The position numbers and the translations under genes are program-made. Below, in pieces: positions 5,495 through 5,620 of a stretch of DNA of 5,620 nucleotides. The notes under the pieces were generated by a model that saw only the letters and a program-made list of their open reading frames with translations, did no database searches and was not told the origin of the DNA. Location: positions 1-5,620 of the forward strand of contig QNCE01000079.1 of NCBI GenBank assembly GCA_003644405.1, in the 5' to 3' direction. This DNA is from Candidatus Omnitrophota bacterium. GTDB lineage: Bacteria > Omnitrophota > Gorgyraeia > Duberdicusellales > 4484-171. The first letter of the stretch is position 1; each line of letters starts with the position of its first letter.

Positions 5495-5620
5495 CTAAGG
5501 TTGGCGATTAGGTAATTTTAAATTATCTAAAAATTCTTTTATCTTCTTCTCCTCCCCTACACTAAGAGGATAATAGTACTTTTTGCTCACTCCATAACTC
5601 TGAGTAATGTAGCCTCCAAA
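5495..5620 (-). CDS. C-terminal 41 residues of an unidentified protein (5' end beyond window)
   Basis: From the right edge the minus strand is open for 41 codons, beginning FGGYITQSYGVSKKYYYPLS and ending in a charged helix (EEKKIKEFLDNLKLP) before a TAG stop at 5497-5495. The absence of stops together with a GEEKKIKEFLDNL amphipathic pattern supports real coding. I do not recognise the family with confidence. The arrangement of a GGY near a YYPLS turn followed by a Lys/Glu-rich terminal helix is faintly like the end of DHDPS/N-acetylneuraminate lyase-fold enzymes, but this is a weak impression. It precedes the operon promoter by about 40 nt and no clear terminator separates it, so read-through into the operon is possible. 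Confidence 0.7.
   Translation of the reverse strand, partial: FGGYITQSYGVSKKYYYPLSVGEEKKIKEFLDNLKLPNRQP

Overview
The window is a densely packed block of bacterial genes, all read from the minus strand (right to left). The DNA is visibly AT-rich with short intergenic gaps. The gene set is RNase Y with YmdB, a PilZ c-di-GMP receptor domain, the MEP isoprenoid enzyme DXS, and a two-cluster ferredoxin subunit of a 2-oxoacid:ferredoxin oxidoreductase. This suggests an anaerobic or low-potential-metabolism bacterium outside the well-studied model groups. I cannot place it to phylum from sequence reading alone. An uncultivated or deep-branching lineage (for example Aerophobetes- or Omnitrophota-like) is a guess.

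Layout in transcription order. (1) 5620-5495: the last 41 codons of an unidentified protein. (2) 5494-5400: a 95-nt gap with a convincing sigma-70-type extended -10 promoter. (3) 5399-4845: 5-formyltetrahydrofolate cyclo-ligase. (4) 4811-3261: RNase Y (rny), with a strong Shine-Dalgarno. (5) 3258-2476: YmdB-family metallophosphoesterase, 2 nt after rny. (6) 2479-2105: small PilZ protein, overlapping ymdB by 4 nt (ATGA) and with its own strong Shine-Dalgarno. (7) 2103-211: DXS, 1 nt after pilZ. (8) 223 to beyond position 1: KorD-like ferredoxin subunit, overlapping the dxs end by 13 nt and cut by the window edge.

The spacing (33, 2, -4, 1 and -13 nt) and the absence of any visible terminator argue for one operon from the 5426-5453 promoter through dxs into the oxidoreductase genes. 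Its products cover one-carbon/folate salvage, mRNA decay (RNase Y and YmdB), c-di-GMP sensing (PilZ) and central carbon/isoprenoid metabolism. DXS and 2-oxoacid:ferredoxin oxidoreductases can draw on the same 2-oxoacid pool, and the later MEP enzymes IspG and IspH need low-potential electrons, so the dxs/korD pairing is metabolically sensible, though this is inference.

Most of the window is ordinary housekeeping. The most unusual element is at the dxs/korD junction (221-268): two adjacent copies of a 24-bp palindromic repeat, each able to form a hairpin with an AAGCA loop in the mRNA. They are translated in frame as the DXS tail. The two differences between copies fall on two bases that pair with each other, and the korD start codon forms one arm of the second hairpin. 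Other points for a second look are an Asn-to-Asp change in the YmdB metal site, motif variants in DXS, and the PilZ gene sitting between RNA-decay and isoprenoid genes.
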